Part shown: piece after piece, positions 14,524 to 15,372 of the stretch
Numbering within the stretch: position 1 is the first letter of the stretch
Layout of the letters: the number at the start of each line of letters is the position of its first letter
Assembly: GCA_945861845.1 (NCBI GenBank)
Contig: CAMAWS010000016.1
Coordinates: forward strand, 1-15,372
DNA from: Candidatus Sulfopaludibacter sp. SbA3
Lineage (GTDB): Bacteria > Acidobacteriota > Terriglobia > 20CM-2-55-15
DNA: 15,372 nucleotides
Direction of reading: 5' to 3'
Program-made: the position numbers and the translations under genes
The notes under the pieces: model-generated
What the model was told of the DNA's origin: nothing
Databases searched by the model: none
The model's input: the letters and a program-made list of their open reading frames with translations, nothing else

Positions 14524-15372
14524 ATGGACAACTTCAACCGAGTCAAATCTGTTTTTCCGATGCTTTTCATCGCCACTTTGTTCAGCGTTCCGGGCTTTAC
14601 TCAGACAGGTTCCACTCAGCAACGGATCGTTGTCGAAGGCACCAACGTCGAAGCTGTTTCGACGTCGTCAACCGACTTCGCCGGGGAATGGGTGGTAATC
14701 AATCATGAAGATCAGACCGAGCGGCTTCCAGGTTCCAGCATTGGTGACTATCTCGGTATTCCCTTCAATGAAGCGGGCCGAATGAGAGCCGAGACCTACG
14801 ACCTTTCGGAATGGAGTTTGCCGGAGTTTCAGTGCAGGCCGCACCCGGTTCCGTACCAGTGGCGCGCCCAGGGTTCCATGCGCATAACGAAGGAAATCCA
14901 CCCGGTTACTCGAGAGCTGGTGGCATACCACTTCGCATATACCCGATCTCTGGATCGCCCGATTTACCTTGATGGCCGCGAGCATCCTCCGGAATATGCC
15001 CCGCATACCTGGTCGGGATTCTCAACAGCCGAGTTCCAGGGAAACACGCTGGTCATTAAGACGACCCACTTAAAGGAAAGCTATTTCAGGCGCAACGGCC
15101 CGACGCTAAGCGATGAAGCGAAAGTGACTGAATGGCTCCTCCGGCACGGCGACTACCTGACTGTCACAACATCCATTGAAGATCCCACATACCTGTCAGA
15201 ACCGCTGGTTCAGTCCGTCAGCTTCAAGTGGGAACCGCACACGGAACTGGAATATTTCCCGTGCACTGTCATAAACGAAAACATCTCGGACAAGGTTCCC
15301 CACTTCCTTCCCGGCAAGAACCCTTTCTTGAAGGAATTCGCCGAAGAGGAAGGTCTCCCCTATGAATCCACC
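14524..15372 (+). CDS. Secreted protein of the acidobacterial DGRxHP family (copy 3), 3' end outside window
   Basis: The frame is open from two consecutive ATGs (14521 and 14524) to the window end, giving 283 residues without a stop. ATG 14524 is preferred because GGAGGG at 14513-14518 is then 5 bases away rather than 2. A signal peptide is seen (VKSVFPMLFIATLFSVPGFT, cleavage near residue 26). Motifs correspond to those of the other two copies: DFAGEW (51-56, the HPDFSGTW position), YLDGREHPPEY (148-158), FSTAEFQGNTLVIKTTHL (166-183), RNGPTLSDEAKVTEWL (190-205), TSIEDP (216-221) and FPCTVINEN (245-253). This copy is more divergent, for example GNTLVIKT for GDTLVVET. It is divergent from the barrel gene across a short shared promoter region. 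Function is not established; a periplasmic, beta-rich protein is inferred. Confidence 0.88.
   Translation, partial: MDNFNRVKSVFPMLFIATLFSVPGFTQTGSTQQRIVVEGTNVEAVSTSSTDFAGEWVVINHEDQTERLPGSSIGDYLGIPFNEAGRMRAETYDLSEWSLPEFQCRPHPVPYQWRAQGSMRITKEIHPVTRELVAYHFAYTRSLDRPIYLDGREHPPEYAPHTWSGFSTAEFQGNTLVIKTTHLKESYFRRNGPTLSDEAKVTEWLLRHGDYLTVTTSIEDPTYLSEPLVQSVSFKWEPHTELEYFPCTVINENISDKVPHFLPGKNPFLKEFAEEEGLPYEST

Noticed and set aside
1..15372. tRNA, rRNA, CRISPR arrays, phage or toxin-antitoxin genes
   Set aside because: No cloverleaf, regularly spaced repeats or matching protein motifs were seen on either strand.

Overview
The window looks like a chromosomal piece of an Acidobacteriota-type soil bacterium (Solibacter-like; lineage inferred from gene families only). 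The hints are three paralogues of a secreted 'DGRxHP ... GDTLVV' family, an 800-residue outer-membrane barrel ending in RFQF, a tannase/feruloyl-esterase relic, strong AGGAGG ribosome sites and moderately high GC. No tRNA, rRNA, CRISPR array or complete transposase gene was seen.

Layout. 1-2210 (+): the 3' end of an unrecognised protein, then a predicted lipoprotein carrying two tandem class II aldolase domains. 2263-3081 (-): a SAM-dependent methyltransferase, convergent with the aldolase gene and divergent from the next gene. 3351-4166 (+): the first secreted DGRxHP-family protein. 4363-8901 (+): a carbohydrate unit, with a promoter and a terminator-like leader hairpin, then an alpha-glucan phosphorylase fused to an N-terminal RRM and a GAF domain, then a 6-phosphofructokinase. 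8902-9074: a dense set of hairpins between convergent genes, including two related palindromes with compensatory base changes. 9075-14355 (-): a block of exported proteins which, in transcription order, is an outer-membrane barrel with an LTxxQ/Spy-like N-terminus, an 83-bp inverted repeat, a broken tannase gene, a second DGRxHP protein and a B3-like metallo-beta-lactamase-fold protein lacking two Zn2 ligands. 14524-15372 (+): a third DGRxHP protein, cut by the window end.

How the genes may work together. Phosphorylase and phosphofructokinase would feed stored glucan into glycolysis; the RRM and GAF parts suggest an extra layer of control on glucan breakdown. The right-hand block encodes envelope and periplasmic proteins that could take up and process an external, perhaps plant-derived aromatic, substrate. 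That is inference from the tannase relic and the barrel, and the esterase itself is no longer intact.

The most unusual items are the RRM-GAF-phosphorylase fusion with a terminator-like hairpin just upstream of its start codon, and the Spy-like/barrel fusion with a shortened plug and a probably leaderless promoter.
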